From positions 1 to 36,590 of the IMG/VR virus record IMGVR_UViG_3300046171_000096: a stretch of DNA of 36,590 nucleotides; one strand, 5' to 3'. This stretch comes from a virus. Positions 22,145 to 29,849 of the stretch are shown here, one piece after another. How positions within the stretch are numbered: position 1 is the first letter of the stretch; each line of letters starts with the position of its first letter. The translations under genes were made by a program, and so were the position numbers. The notes beneath the pieces are model-generated. The model was given only the letters and a program-made list of their open reading frames with translations, made no database searches and was not told the DNA's origin.

Positions 22145-22429
22145 TTAGTAAGAATGAGTTTGTTGCATACCACTCATGAATGCATCTGTATTTGGATTAG
22201 GTGCTGACATATTCATACTCATCATAAGTAATCTAGGATCTATCTGACCAGCCATACGTTTCTTACCACCTGGCATCTTACCTCCTATTGCTCCTCCTAT
22301 TGCACTTCCTATATTTGAACCTACGATATCCAAAATAGGTGATGGTCCATCAAGCATTCCTATTAGTCCTCCACCAACAAGACCACCTGCTATATTACCT
22401 GCAACTTCACCAGCTCTATTATCTGCCAT
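22145..22429 (-). CDS. Glycine-zipper protein
   Basis: 94 residues. Residues ~7-51 form two glycine-zipper segments (AGNIAGGLVGGGLIGMLDG and IVGSNIGSAIGGAIGGKMPG) able to insert in membranes. The C-terminal half is Met/Asn-rich (PRLLMMSMNMSAPNPN). Glycine-zipper proteins in phage virions are candidate membrane-penetrating factors. The T-run of a minus-strand terminator directly abuts the ATG, so the start codon lies 0-1 bases from the hairpin tail and no Shine-Dalgarno is possible. Either it is leaderless after read-through or an internal start is used. Confidence 0.55.
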   Translation of the reverse strand: MADNRAGEVAGNIAGGLVGGGLIGMLDGPSPILDIVGSNIGSAIGGAIGGKMPGGKKRMAGQIDPRLLMMSMNMSAPNPNTDAFMSGMQQTHSY

Positions 22430-22457
22430 AAAAAAAGGGTAGCTATTAACTACCCTT
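22430..22457 (-). terminator. Terminator-like hairpin abutting the next ATG
   Basis: On the minus strand AAGGGTAG (22457-22450) pairs perfectly with CTACCCTT (22442-22435) over a seven-base loop, followed by Ts to 22431. It lies 28 bases after the scaffold-like gene's stop. Structure and T-run fit a Rho-independent terminator closing the packaging operon. Confidence 0.8.
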
Positions 22458-22484
22458 AAGTTTAGTTTGTCTAAATCTAAAAGA

Positions 22485-23519
22485 TTATTCCATTACTAAC
22501 ATCTTGTTTCTGAAGATATCAGGTGACTGTTGTGCCTGATTTAAATATCTCCATGCTTGAGCTGGATCTTTGTCAGTTACTGCTCCAAAGTTATTCCAAA
22601 AATCACCAGTGTTTTCTGGTGCTTGTGGCTGTGGAGGAACTGGCATCTGAGGACGTGCAAATCTTGGATCTGCCTGTGCTGCTGCAGCTTGCTGCTGTTG
22701 TAATGCAGCTGCTTGCTGCTGTTGTGTTATTCCTGGATTTCCTACATATTGTCCTGCTGACTCTTCTTCTACTGGATATGGACCATTAGGACCATAGAAT
22801 TCACAAGTGTAATCAGCTAATGTATCAGGATTAGTTAAAATCTGCTCATAAGCTTTATGCTCTTCAGATAATTCCTTTAATAAACCAACAGCTTCTTGTA
22901 GCTGATTGTTTGTTGTTATTAAAGCATCTTCGACTTTTACTGCATAGTCATTTAAGACTGCTGGAGCATCTGCACCGAAGTGATTAATTACTTCAAGACT
23001 TTCTGGACTTACCCCGTTTTCTAGGAGTTGCTGGTCGCTGATTGCCTGCGAAGTTTGGGAAGAGTTGTTCGAGTATGCCTGGTTGCTCCCGTTCAAAGGC
23101 TGCGATATCTGCTGACCCTGATTGTTGTATGAAGGAGCTTGTGGGGAACTGTAATTCGCCTGGCCGTACTCTTGTGTCGCTGGAGACTGTTGACCCAGGA
23201 AGGGGATTTGCACTGGTGAACTCAGGAGCCCTACCACCCGGTTGAATGCGTCCTTGTATGGATTCTCCGCTTGAGGAGCCGATGGGCTGCTCTGGGGGCT
23301 TGACGGTATAGGGGCGTATGGGACTTGTGTTGTACCCATCTGGGCTTGCACTTGTGGTGCTGGTGCCACTGCTGCCTGCTGAGGTGCTACCCACTGAGGC
23401 GTTGTCGCCACTGCTGGAGCCTGGGCTGCTGTTTGTGAAACTGGAGCCCCGTAGGTTGGCTGTGGGGTCGCTGATTGTTGGGGTACCGATTGGGTCGGCA
23501 TTGCGGTATCGGCCTGCAT
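22485..23519 (-). CDS. P/Q-rich scaffold-like protein overlapping the portal gene
   Basis: 344 residues. Residues 1-176 are Pro/Gln/Ala/Ser-rich and disordered, and are encoded in the +1 frame inside the last 527 bases of the portal gene. Residues ~165-235 form a coiled coil (DALITTNNQLQEAVGLLKEL). A Q/A-rich segment follows and the end is helical (AQAWRYLNQAQQSPDIFRNK). The start is well supported: AAGGAAG lies at 23526-23532, six bases from the ATG. Position after portal and a helical, acidic, partly disordered make-up fit a scaffolding protein, but no sequence signature proves it. A terminator follows 28 bases after the stop. Confidence 0.65.
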   Translation of the reverse strand: MQADTAMPTQSVPQQSATPQPTYGAPVSQTAAQAPAVATTPQWVAPQQAAVAPAPQVQAQMGTTQVPYAPIPSSPQSSPSAPQAENPYKDAFNRVVGLLSSPVQIPFLGQQSPATQEYGQANYSSPQAPSYNNQGQQISQPLNGSNQAYSNNSSQTSQAISDQQLLENGVSPESLEVINHFGADAPAVLNDYAVKVEDALITTNNQLQEAVGLLKELSEEHKAYEQILTNPDTLADYTCEFYGPNGPYPVEEESAGQYVGNPGITQQQQAAALQQQQAAAAQADPRFARPQMPVPPQPQAPENTGDFWNNFGAVTDKDPAQAWRYLNQAQQSPDIFRNKMLVME

Positions 23520-25251
23520 AAGTTACTTCCTTCTGGAGTGATTCTAGTGTTCTATATAAGAAAGGGGTGAGATCTAATCTCGGATCTGCAGCCATCGGAA
23601 TATCCGGTTGCTGCGGATGTGGTGTTCTCATTTCTTGATTGATTAAGTCAAGGAATTGAGAATAAGCCCTTTGTACTTGTCCTACCATTCTGAATGGAAA
23701 TCCCGATAACATACCGGCAACTTCATCATCAGTTTTTGATGGGAATAAGTACTTCAGTGCTTCTATGCTATCAACACCTAATTCTTGTAGGTTTCTACAG
23801 AATATAGATTGCTGTACTTTATCCTGTGCTGTATCTTCATAAACAGGTCCCATCCATCTCCAGGCAACAGTTCTATCACCATCCGGAACTAATCCAAGAA
23901 CACCATTTGGTATCTCTTTTGTTTCTCTGGCAAGGTCAATTGCTCTCTGTAATTTCTTTTCGTATGTAATCTTCTGCTTCTCAAACTTTGCTAAAGACTC
24001 AGGAGTATCATCTACAGGTTCTTCAGGATATTTAATACCAGAAGCCTGTGCTAATGTCTTACGGAATATCTGTTCCTCCTGAAAGATCATCAACTCAAAA
24101 CATTTACAAATACCATATTCATATATCTGTAAACATTTCTTTTTAGCTGTAGCACTTACTCTTCCATACTGAGATTTAATTTCAGTTGCAGTTACATTGC
24201 TGATTGATATATCATCAATACCACCTAAAGCTAAACGTATTTCATTTCTTAACTGTGATACATATCTAGATTGATCTGTACTTACTGCATTAGGAGTAAT
24301 AAAACCAACACGATCTGAAGGTTCCAAGTTAGCAATAACTCTGGGAACTCTCATTCCTTGACCTGGACTGCCATTATATCCGACTGGATTTCTACTTGTA
24401 GGATCTTGTTTATATGTAGATTGAAGTGTACTTAAATCAGAAGTAAATCCAGATTGACTTGAAATACTTGGTCTTTGTGGTGGAGCATCCTTACTACTTT
24501 CAACAATGTCCTGTTTAGGACGTGAAGATAATAAAGTTGGATTACCAAAGAATGAAAGGTTAGCTCTAATGTTTTTAACCATCTCATCATGAGCAACAAT
24601 CTGATTAGATATCCAATCAAACTCGCCACTACCGTCAGTACCAAAAGCATCAGGATTATTGAATACTTCTACACAAGGAATGAATTGAAGTGTGTTTGTA
24701 AGTTCTTTCTTATTTATTGCTGTAAAATCTTGTGGTCCATCAAAACTTAATTCCTGTTCACTATGTGTTTCTTCGATAGTCTCTGCTGTAATACGAAGAC
24801 GCATATATCTTTTATCTGTACTTAATCCAATCTGTGATCCACCAAAGCCTTTATTAGATTTAACTTTATAAGGATAGATAACTATTACTTCTTCTAACTC
24901 TCCCTCTGGAGAATAGAAAGTTCTATATGAATCTCTATCAAACCAATAAAGTCTATATGTTTTTTCTGTAGGACGAATATAAAATAAACCTTTTCCTAAA
25001 GCTAAAAAGTGATCCCATATGGAATCTAATCTTGCATCAAGCTGATTGAACTTAATTACCTGTTTTATAAAGTCATATCTCTGTGATCCGAAGTTATCTT
25101 GTTCAGGATAGAATTCAACACCCTGTCTGATACCAAACATCTTCATCTGTGATAGATGAGCGTTGATAAGCATCGTGTCAGCATTACCCGTTGATTCACG
25201 GCTTATTGCTGCTTTCAGCATTGATTCAAAAGTAGAATTAGTTTGATTCAT
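22993..25251 (-). CDS. Portal protein
   Basis: 752 residues. The N-terminal two thirds have the expected portal features: long helices (YDFIKQVIKFNQLDARLDSI), a YWFDRDSYRTFYSPEGE beta region and a helical stem-like part (KSQYGRVSATAKKKCLQIYE, FEKQKITYEKKLQRAIDLAR). It lies directly downstream of the large terminase, separated only by a 62-residue gene. The last ~175 residues (578-752) are Ser/Gly/Pro-rich and end in a basic PRKRGKSRKS tail; this part is encoded in the overlap with the scaffold-like gene. Total length is long for a portal, mainly because of that tail. Assignment rests on order and general character. Confidence 0.75.
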   Translation of the reverse strand: MNQTNSTFESMLKAAISRESTGNADTMLINAHLSQMKMFGIRQGVEFYPEQDNFGSQRYDFIKQVIKFNQLDARLDSIWDHFLALGKGLFYIRPTEKTYRLYWFDRDSYRTFYSPEGELEEVIVIYPYKVKSNKGFGGSQIGLSTDKRYMRLRITAETIEETHSEQELSFDGPQDFTAINKKELTNTLQFIPCVEVFNNPDAFGTDGSGEFDWISNQIVAHDEMVKNIRANLSFFGNPTLLSSRPKQDIVESSKDAPPQRPSISSQSGFTSDLSTLQSTYKQDPTSRNPVGYNGSPGQGMRVPRVIANLEPSDRVGFITPNAVSTDQSRYVSQLRNEIRLALGGIDDISISNVTATEIKSQYGRVSATAKKKCLQIYEYGICKCFELMIFQEEQIFRKTLAQASGIKYPEEPVDDTPESLAKFEKQKITYEKKLQRAIDLARETKEIPNGVLGLVPDGDRTVAWRWMGPVYEDTAQDKVQQSIFCRNLQELGVDSIEALKYLFPSKTDDEVAGMLSGFPFRMVGQVQRAYSQFLDLINQEMRTPHPQQPDIPMAADPRLDLTPFLYRTLESLQKEVTYAGRYRNADPIGTPTISDPTANLRGSSFTNSSPGSSSGDNASVGSTSAGSSGTSTTSASPDGYNTSPIRPYTVKPPEQPIGSSSGESIQGRIQPGGRAPEFTSANPLPGSTVSSDTRVRPGELQFPTSSFIQQSGSADIAAFEREQPGILEQLFPNFAGNQRPATPRKRGKSRKS

Positions 25252-25265
25252 CTTTTATTATTTTA

Positions 25266-25454
25266 TTAGGCATCAATCTCATAGCCGGATGCTATGCGTT
25301 TAAACACCAGGTTTTCATCATCAGCTTCAATGTCAAAGCGTTCCCCAGGTTGAAGACCTAGATCATGACATACTTCATCAGGAAGGTTGAATACAGCAGA
25401 ACCATAAGCATCCTGCTCAAGTTCAATACCTTTATAGAAAAAATTGGCTACCAT
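25266..25454 (-). CDS. AbrB/MazE-type swapped-hairpin DNA-binding protein
   Basis: 62 residues. The sequence AVFNLPDEVCHDLGLQPGER followed by FDIEADDENLVFKR is the SpoVT/AbrB swapped-hairpin beta-barrel pattern ('x-L-P-x-E-V-x-x-x-L-G-L-x-P-G-E-x-x-x-I-x-x-x-x-x-x-L-V-x-K'). Such dimers act as transition-state regulators or as antitoxins (MazE, VapB type). No toxin gene is next to it. It lies between the terminase and portal genes, 14 bases from the portal start, so it would be made late with packaging proteins. A role as regulator of late genes, or in DNA handling at the head, is inference. Confidence 0.65.
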   Translation of the reverse strand: MVANFFYKGIELEQDAYGSAVFNLPDEVCHDLGLQPGERFDIEADDENLVFKRIASGYEIDA

Positions 25455-25480
25455 GTTAATACTTTTAATAGTCTAATTCG

Positions 25481-27004
25481 TCAATACTCTAACTCTAGTT
25501 TTCCTCTGGACATTAATCCATTACATAACCAGACCAGTGCATCGACACAATCATCATGAGAACTGACTCCGAAATTAACAATCTCATCTGTCAGTGCTTG
25601 AAATTTACGATATTTATTAAATAATATCTTATGTTGCTCAAATAAGCCCATGATTCCTCTGAATCTGGCAACTTTATCTCCTCTGAATCCTTTTACCGGA
25701 TGCCAGAGAAGATTATAAAGTCCTTGTTCTTCTAAACATATACGTTTAAAGTCTGCTTCTAATGATGCCTGATAAGCCACAGCTTCAGACCAGACATCTA
25801 CAGTACTACCAGTAGGGAAGTATTTATCTTTATCTTTATGAACTATTCCCCATTCATACATCATTTCCATTATTGCTTCTAACTTTTCTACATTACCCAT
25901 TATTCTTAACCTCTTACAGTCAATAATATAAATTTTGTCTCCCACTCTTCCTCCCATAACAAAGACTGTATAGTCATTTCTTTCTCTGATACCTGCAGAT
26001 AAATCAACTCCAACACCTATACAATCAAATTCAGTTGGTATCTGACCTTTAATAATTAGATCAGGTGAAAGAGACATATCAGTAGTTCTTACTATCTGAT
26101 TCTGATACTGGAAACTAAAACTTATCGGTGATTGTCTTTTACGATCTTTTAAATATTCAAGTGACCACATATCCGGCCAGTAAGATTTTTCATCACCTTC
26201 TTCATTAACAGTTACTGCTGATTGAATTATCTGTATCCAATCATTATCAGGAGTAAATGTAGTCTGATGTATATCATCATGTCTGAATCTTGTACCAAGA
26301 CATATAGCCCTACCACCTTCAAACATGGTTGGAACAATAACTGAGTTCCAGTTATCCTCCATAGCTACACGAATATCTTTATTCTTAATATCATCAGCTG
26401 ATTTTATAGCATCATCAATGATGCATAAATGAGAACGCTTAGATGTAACAGCACCTTTCAGTCCTGCACAACATAAACTAAATTCTTCTTCACCAGTTGA
26501 TCTTATACCTGCAAACTTCCAATCAATACTCCAATATTCATTAGAGTTTATACCTTTGGCAATTTTTACCGTAGGAAATATTTCTCTATAAAGTTTACTA
26601 TCTTCAATGATTCTTTTTATTGCAGCACTCTTTGGTCTGGCAACATCAACTGTATATGAGATATATAAAATCTTTAATGGTTTCTTATTAAGAGCATGAA
26701 TACCAATAGCCCATGCTGTAAACAAACCTAAAACTGTGGACTTTGCTGATCCTCTTGGTGCAAGTATATCTACATTTGGTCCGGCAATATCAATTAGACA
26801 TTCACTATCTTGATGTGTATATAGATGTTCATGCCATAACTTCATATGTTCTGCAGGAGGTTTATCTCCTACAACATCACAGAAGTATGCAAAATCTTTT
26901 CTAGCTCTATCAACATCAATAGAAGATGTTTTTCTTACAACCTGTTGTTTAGCAGCTGCACGAGCAGTTCTGCGATAAACCGAATAAATACTGGTTCCAG
27001 CCAT
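25481..27004 (-). CDS. terL: Terminase large subunit
   Basis: 507 residues, the DNA-packaging motor and nuclease that docks on the portal. The ATPase has a Walker A variant APRGSAKST (residues 82-90), a Walker B LCIIDDA (193-199) and a following CLGTRFRHDD coupling region. The C-terminal RNase H-like nuclease shows GVGVDLSAG (first acidic residue, near 333), TVDVWSEA in the middle and a final SSHDDCVDALVWL with the third acidic cluster. All are in the usual order, so the enzyme should be active. It follows the candidate small subunit by 24 bases and precedes the AbrB-like and portal genes. Confidence 0.93.
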   Translation of the reverse strand: MAGTSIYSVYRRTARAAAKQQVVRKTSSIDVDRARKDFAYFCDVVGDKPPAEHMKLWHEHLYTHQDSECLIDIAGPNVDILAPRGSAKSTVLGLFTAWAIGIHALNKKPLKILYISYTVDVARPKSAAIKRIIEDSKLYREIFPTVKIAKGINSNEYWSIDWKFAGIRSTGEEEFSLCCAGLKGAVTSKRSHLCIIDDAIKSADDIKNKDIRVAMEDNWNSVIVPTMFEGGRAICLGTRFRHDDIHQTTFTPDNDWIQIIQSAVTVNEEGDEKSYWPDMWSLEYLKDRKRQSPISFSFQYQNQIVRTTDMSLSPDLIIKGQIPTEFDCIGVGVDLSAGIRERNDYTVFVMGGRVGDKIYIIDCKRLRIMGNVEKLEAIMEMMYEWGIVHKDKDKYFPTGSTVDVWSEAVAYQASLEADFKRICLEEQGLYNLLWHPVKGFRGDKVARFRGIMGLFEQHKILFNKYRKFQALTDEIVNFGVSSHDDCVDALVWLCNGLMSRGKLELEY

Positions 27005-27028
27005 GTCTTAAGACTAACTCATTAAGGC

Positions 27029-27430
27029 TTATGATTCTTCCTGCAAAATTTTAGTCCAGACTCCCATTGATGCTTCTTGTAATGGTCCTTCTATAGGATC
27101 ATCTCTAAAGATTAAAAGTATTTCTCTTAATGCTCTATCAGCACCAGCTAGAATCAATCCTTGTCTATCTGTTAAATGTTTCTCATCTGAGAGTTGTTTT
27201 ATATTTGCTCTTAATTCTTTTTGTAACATTGCAATACGAGCAGCACCCATATCTTGTTTGACTACTCCAAGATCAATACTGTCTCTAAGTTTAGATATAT
27301 CAATTTGCATTGCATCTATCTCCACTTCAAGTATCACATTAAAGTTTCTTTTTTTAAATTCTTCTTTAGCCCAAAGATGGCAATCAGTTATAGAACCTTC
27401 ATACCCTAAGAAACGGGCATAAAGATACAT
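27029..27430 (-). CDS. Candidate terminase small subunit
   Basis: 133 residues from the ATG at 27428-27430, nearly all helical. HTH-like residues lie at the N-terminus (RFLGYEGSITDCHLWAKEEF) and a coiled-coil oligomerisation region in the middle (DMGAARIAMLQKELRANIKQ). It directly precedes terL. The frame is open upstream to about 27517 with natural-looking sequence (ITDWLDTLSDKEKETYLAFC), but contains no ATG/GTG/TTG. The Met start would cut the probable DNA-binding domain, and no Shine-Dalgarno precedes it. An ATA/ATC start near 27512-27517, overlapping the upstream stop, is possible. Small-subunit identity comes from position and architecture. Confidence 0.55.
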   Translation of the reverse strand: MYLYARFLGYEGSITDCHLWAKEEFKKRNFNVILEVEIDAMQIDISKLRDSIDLGVVKQDMGAARIAMLQKELRANIKQLSDEKHLTDRQGLILAGADRALREILLIFRDDPIEGPLQEASMGVWTKILQEES

Positions 27431-27510
27431 CTGTATTGGTGAACTGGTTTGTTTGCAAAAAGCTAGATATGTTTCTTTCTCTTTATCAGATAAAGTATCT
27501 AACCAGTCGG

Positions 27511-28221
27511 TTATGATTTGTAAGCGTCTCGTGACTGTTGGAAATCTCTATTCTCTTTATAGCGTCTAAATGCCTCTTGTTGCAAGGCAGTTCTTCTAGC
27601 TTCTTCTCCAGACTTACCAATAGCAGCCCTTTGTTCTACACCTCTAGTTTGTGTAGTAAGTCTTTCCTGTGTTCCTTCTGTTTCTCTAGTCTGTCTTGTT
27701 TGAGCACCTTCAGTTTCCCTGGTACGTCTAGTTTCTGCACCAGTTGTACCGATAGCTAAACGCTGTTGAAGACCTTCAACCATTCTAGTTCCTCTAGTTT
27801 GTTTACCTTCTTCTGCTCTAGTTAATCTAGTTTCTGCACCTGTAGTACCGATAGTTGCTCTCTCTTCTTTTCCTGCAGTTTCTCTAGTTCTTCTTGTCTG
27901 GAAACCTTCTTCAGCACGAGTCAATCGTGTTTCACTACCTGTAGTACCGATAGTTGCTCTTTCCTGTTCTCCTCTTGTTTCAGAAAGCAAGCGTTCCTCA
28001 GCACCTCTGGCTCTGTATCTTCTCAGATCCTGACCAGTATAGAACTCTTCGTTGATACGATCTAAATCGGCACCAGTTTCCATATTCAACCTGGTCTGTT
28101 CACCAGTTAACTTTGCTAACTCAGTTTGAGTTTGTAAAGACTGCGTTGGTGTAGACACCGTAACAGGTGGTGGTGGAGCAGGTATATATTCAACTCTTGG
28201 TGCTGGTGGTCTTCCTCCCAT
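27511..28221 (-). CDS. Hendecad-repeat coiled-coil protein, probable internal virion protein
   Basis: 236 residues. After a Pro-rich start (PRVEYIPAPPPPVTV), nearly the whole protein consists of 11-residue units such as ERATIGTTGSE, TRLTRAEEGFQ and TRRTRETAGKE. Three of these make a 33-residue super-repeat present three times (residues 87-119, 120-152, 153-185). Hendecads give long, slightly right-handed or straight coiled coils. The repeat is very rich in Arg, Thr and Glu and contains no Cys or Trp. Similar ATIGTTG/ETR repeats occur in internal virion proteins of other marine podoviruses as I recall. It ends next to the candidate small terminase. A rod or channel in the virion is inferred. 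Confidence 0.6.
   Translation of the reverse strand: MGGRPPAPRVEYIPAPPPPVTVSTPTQSLQTQTELAKLTGEQTRLNMETGADLDRINEEFYTGQDLRRYRARGAEERLLSETRGEQERATIGTTGSETRLTRAEEGFQTRRTRETAGKEERATIGTTGAETRLTRAEEGKQTRGTRMVEGLQQRLAIGTTGAETRRTRETEGAQTRQTRETEGTQERLTTQTRGVEQRAAIGKSGEEARRTALQQEAFRRYKENRDFQQSRDAYKS
27667..27963 (-). repeat. Three 99-bp tandem coding repeats (33 residues each)
   Basis: The three copies (27865-27963, 27766-27864, 27667-27765) encode residues 87-185. Each is itself three 11-residue units. Identical words such as IGTTGAETR recur, while the DNA has diverged at third positions, indicating maintained protein structure. Confidence 0.75.
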
Positions 28222-28264
28222 AACAAAAATCTAATCTATTAATTTAATTTTAGTGCAAAAACTC

Positions 28265-28927
28265 TTATCTACCACCAGCTCTACCTCTCGGTGCAAGTCC
28301 AGCTGTAGAAATATTGACTGCTGTGTTTCCTTGATTAGCAATGGCATTCATTAAAGCTGCCTCTCCCTGTCTGGCTCTTAGTATCTGTTGAGAGATTTTA
28401 GTAGGTGAAGATCTATCTTCCATTAATCTTCTCTGTGCAGCAGTTTCTGCAGCTATATCAATCAATGGCATAGTCTGTTTAAATAAACTTAACTGTCTTT
28501 TAGCTTCTCTACCAGATTCATAGTCTCTCATTAAAGAATCAGTTACCTGCATTCCTCTAAGATTTCCAAAGAATTTATCTTCATTAAATGCTTGGTTTGG
28601 TAATTGAGTTTGATTTGGATCAGCCTCTGGTGGTCTTAATGCATCAGCTACTTTTGATCCAGCTCCTGAAATAGCTTCAGTCATTCCAAAATCAGGTAAG
28701 TTGAATGGTCCTATATTTAACTTTCCTTTTCTTTCTCCTTCTTTACCATATATAAAATTACTTAAAAAGTTCTGTCCTGGTTGATTATTAGTTGTTACCT
28801 TTGCATCTGATTTAGTCTTAGCACTAGAACGTCCTCCTGTATTGGAGTAATTCTTATTCATCAAGAATCCAAATTGATCCTCAACTCTATCTGAAGTATT
28901 TCTAGGTCTGTTCTGTCTTCTAGACAT
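28265..28927 (-). CDS. Probable internal virion protein
   Basis: 220 residues. A disordered basic start (MSRRQNRPRNTSDRVEDQFG) is followed by a short Phe/Pro/Gly region (LNIGPFNLPDFGMTEAISGA), long helices from ~120 on (RDYESGREAKRQLSLFKQTM, QQILRARQGEAALMNAIANQ) and an Arg/Gly end (LAPRGRAGGR). No known motif. Spacing of 5 bases to the upstream gene and 43 to the hendecad gene places it in the internal virion block. Function inferred only from context and helical, Gln/Ala-rich make-up. Confidence 0.5.
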   Translation of the reverse strand: MSRRQNRPRNTSDRVEDQFGFLMNKNYSNTGGRSSAKTKSDAKVTTNNQPGQNFLSNFIYGKEGERKGKLNIGPFNLPDFGMTEAISGAGSKVADALRPPEADPNQTQLPNQAFNEDKFFGNLRGMQVTDSLMRDYESGREAKRQLSLFKQTMPLIDIAAETAAQRRLMEDRSSPTKISQQILRARQGEAALMNAIANQGNTAVNISTAGLAPRGRAGGR

Positions 28928-28932
28928 GAGGT

Positions 28933-29397
28933 TTATTGATACTGATAGTTAGAAGTTAATGCGTTTCCTGCTGCTCCCATTCCTTGTTGTGCTAATGCTT
29001 GAGCACCTCTTTGTCCCTGTAATGTTAAACCTTGTTGTGTGCCAAGTTGAGTACGGAATCTAGCAGCTGCCATGTTACGCTCGAAGTCTCTTGACTTTGC
29101 TCTATCTGTTATTGGCTCTATTGCTAACAAGTTTTTGATCATATTCTCTCTTTGCTGTTTACCCATCTGAGTCTGGTATCCAAGTTGAGCTTGATAACCA
29201 CTAGTAGGTCCAAACATTCCAGGTCCAAAGCCTGTTCCGTATCCAAAGTTATTTGTAGGATCTCCTAAAATTTGACTTTGATTTATTAAGTTTTCTATTT
29301 CTTTTCTTTGTCCAGCTTTTTTAATCTCATTTAGACCAAATCCTGCTCCTAGAAGACCTGCTCCTACTTTTACTCCTAATGGTATTGCTGCAAACAT
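28933..29397 (-). CDS. Probable internal/tail virion protein with N-terminal hydrophobic segment
   Basis: 154 residues. Residues ~3-24 (AAIPLGVKVGAGLLGAGFGL) form an amphipathic/hydrophobic Gly-rich helix. The middle is Gly/Gln/Tyr-rich (FGYGTGFGPGMFGPTSGYQA), and the C-terminal half is helical and Gln/Ala-rich (AAARFRTQLGTQQGLTLQGQ). This resembles small internal core proteins that insert into the host envelope on injection. No family signature. Confidence 0.5.
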   Translation of the reverse strand: MFAAIPLGVKVGAGLLGAGFGLNEIKKAGQRKEIENLINQSQILGDPTNNFGYGTGFGPGMFGPTSGYQAQLGYQTQMGKQQRENMIKNLLAIEPITDRAKSRDFERNMAAARFRTQLGTQQGLTLQGQRGAQALAQQGMGAAGNALTSNYQYQ

Positions 29398-29441
29398 TTT
29401 TTTAATTAACTCCTTTGATTATTATTTTAAGGTCAGCAAAC

Positions 29442-29846
29442 TTAGAAGTAGCTTCCTACTCTGCCACCAAGTTGAGCACCTGTCATAGCTCCGACACCTA
29501 ATGGTCCACCTAATGCAGCTCCAGCTACAGTTCCGATCAATCCACCGAATGATCTACCTTGTTGTCCTTGAAGAGTAAATCCAGGATCTGTTACACCTTC
29601 TACTACAGTTGCATCATCAGATATCTTTGTACTGCCTCTTTTGTATGACTCTGCTAACTCTTTAGCTGTCTTTCTTTGTTCGTTAGCTTGAAAACTTATT
29701 TGATCTTTCGCTTTTAAGTTTTCATTTATAGCATTAAAGATACCGGCACCTCTACTTGGTTTAGTGCTTCTTCTATAGTTATCAGCTTCTTTAAAAGCTC
29801 TTTGCTCTGTTTCTTTATAGTTAGCTGGATAATTTGCAGTAGTCAT
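29442..29846 (-). CDS. Small virion protein with C-terminal glycine zipper
   Basis: 134 residues. The N-terminal ~75 residues are charged and helical (FKEADNYRRSTKPSRGAGIF, SFQANEQRKTAKELAESYKR). The C-terminus is a glycine-zipper membrane segment (GGLIGTVAGAALGGPLGVGA). A TLQGQQGRSFGG linker echoes the TLQGQRGAQALAQ of the neighbouring 154-residue protein. Probable membrane-interacting injection factor; no family recognised. Confidence 0.5.
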   Translation of the reverse strand: MTTANYPANYKETEQRAFKEADNYRRSTKPSRGAGIFNAINENLKAKDQISFQANEQRKTAKELAESYKRGSTKISDDATVVEGVTDPGFTLQGQQGRSFGGLIGTVAGAALGGPLGVGAMTGAQLGGRVGSYF

Positions 29847-29849
29847 TTG

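Noticed and set aside
23318-23521. Plus-strand open frame in the GC-rich overlap
   Set aside because: It would make the region triple-coding. The Leu/Val/Pro product is the expected antisense of the two minus-strand frames and has no ribosome site.
27667-27963. Possible CRISPR-like array from regular 99-bp repeats
   Set aside because: The repeats are in-frame, protein-coding and diverged at third positions, with no unique spacers.
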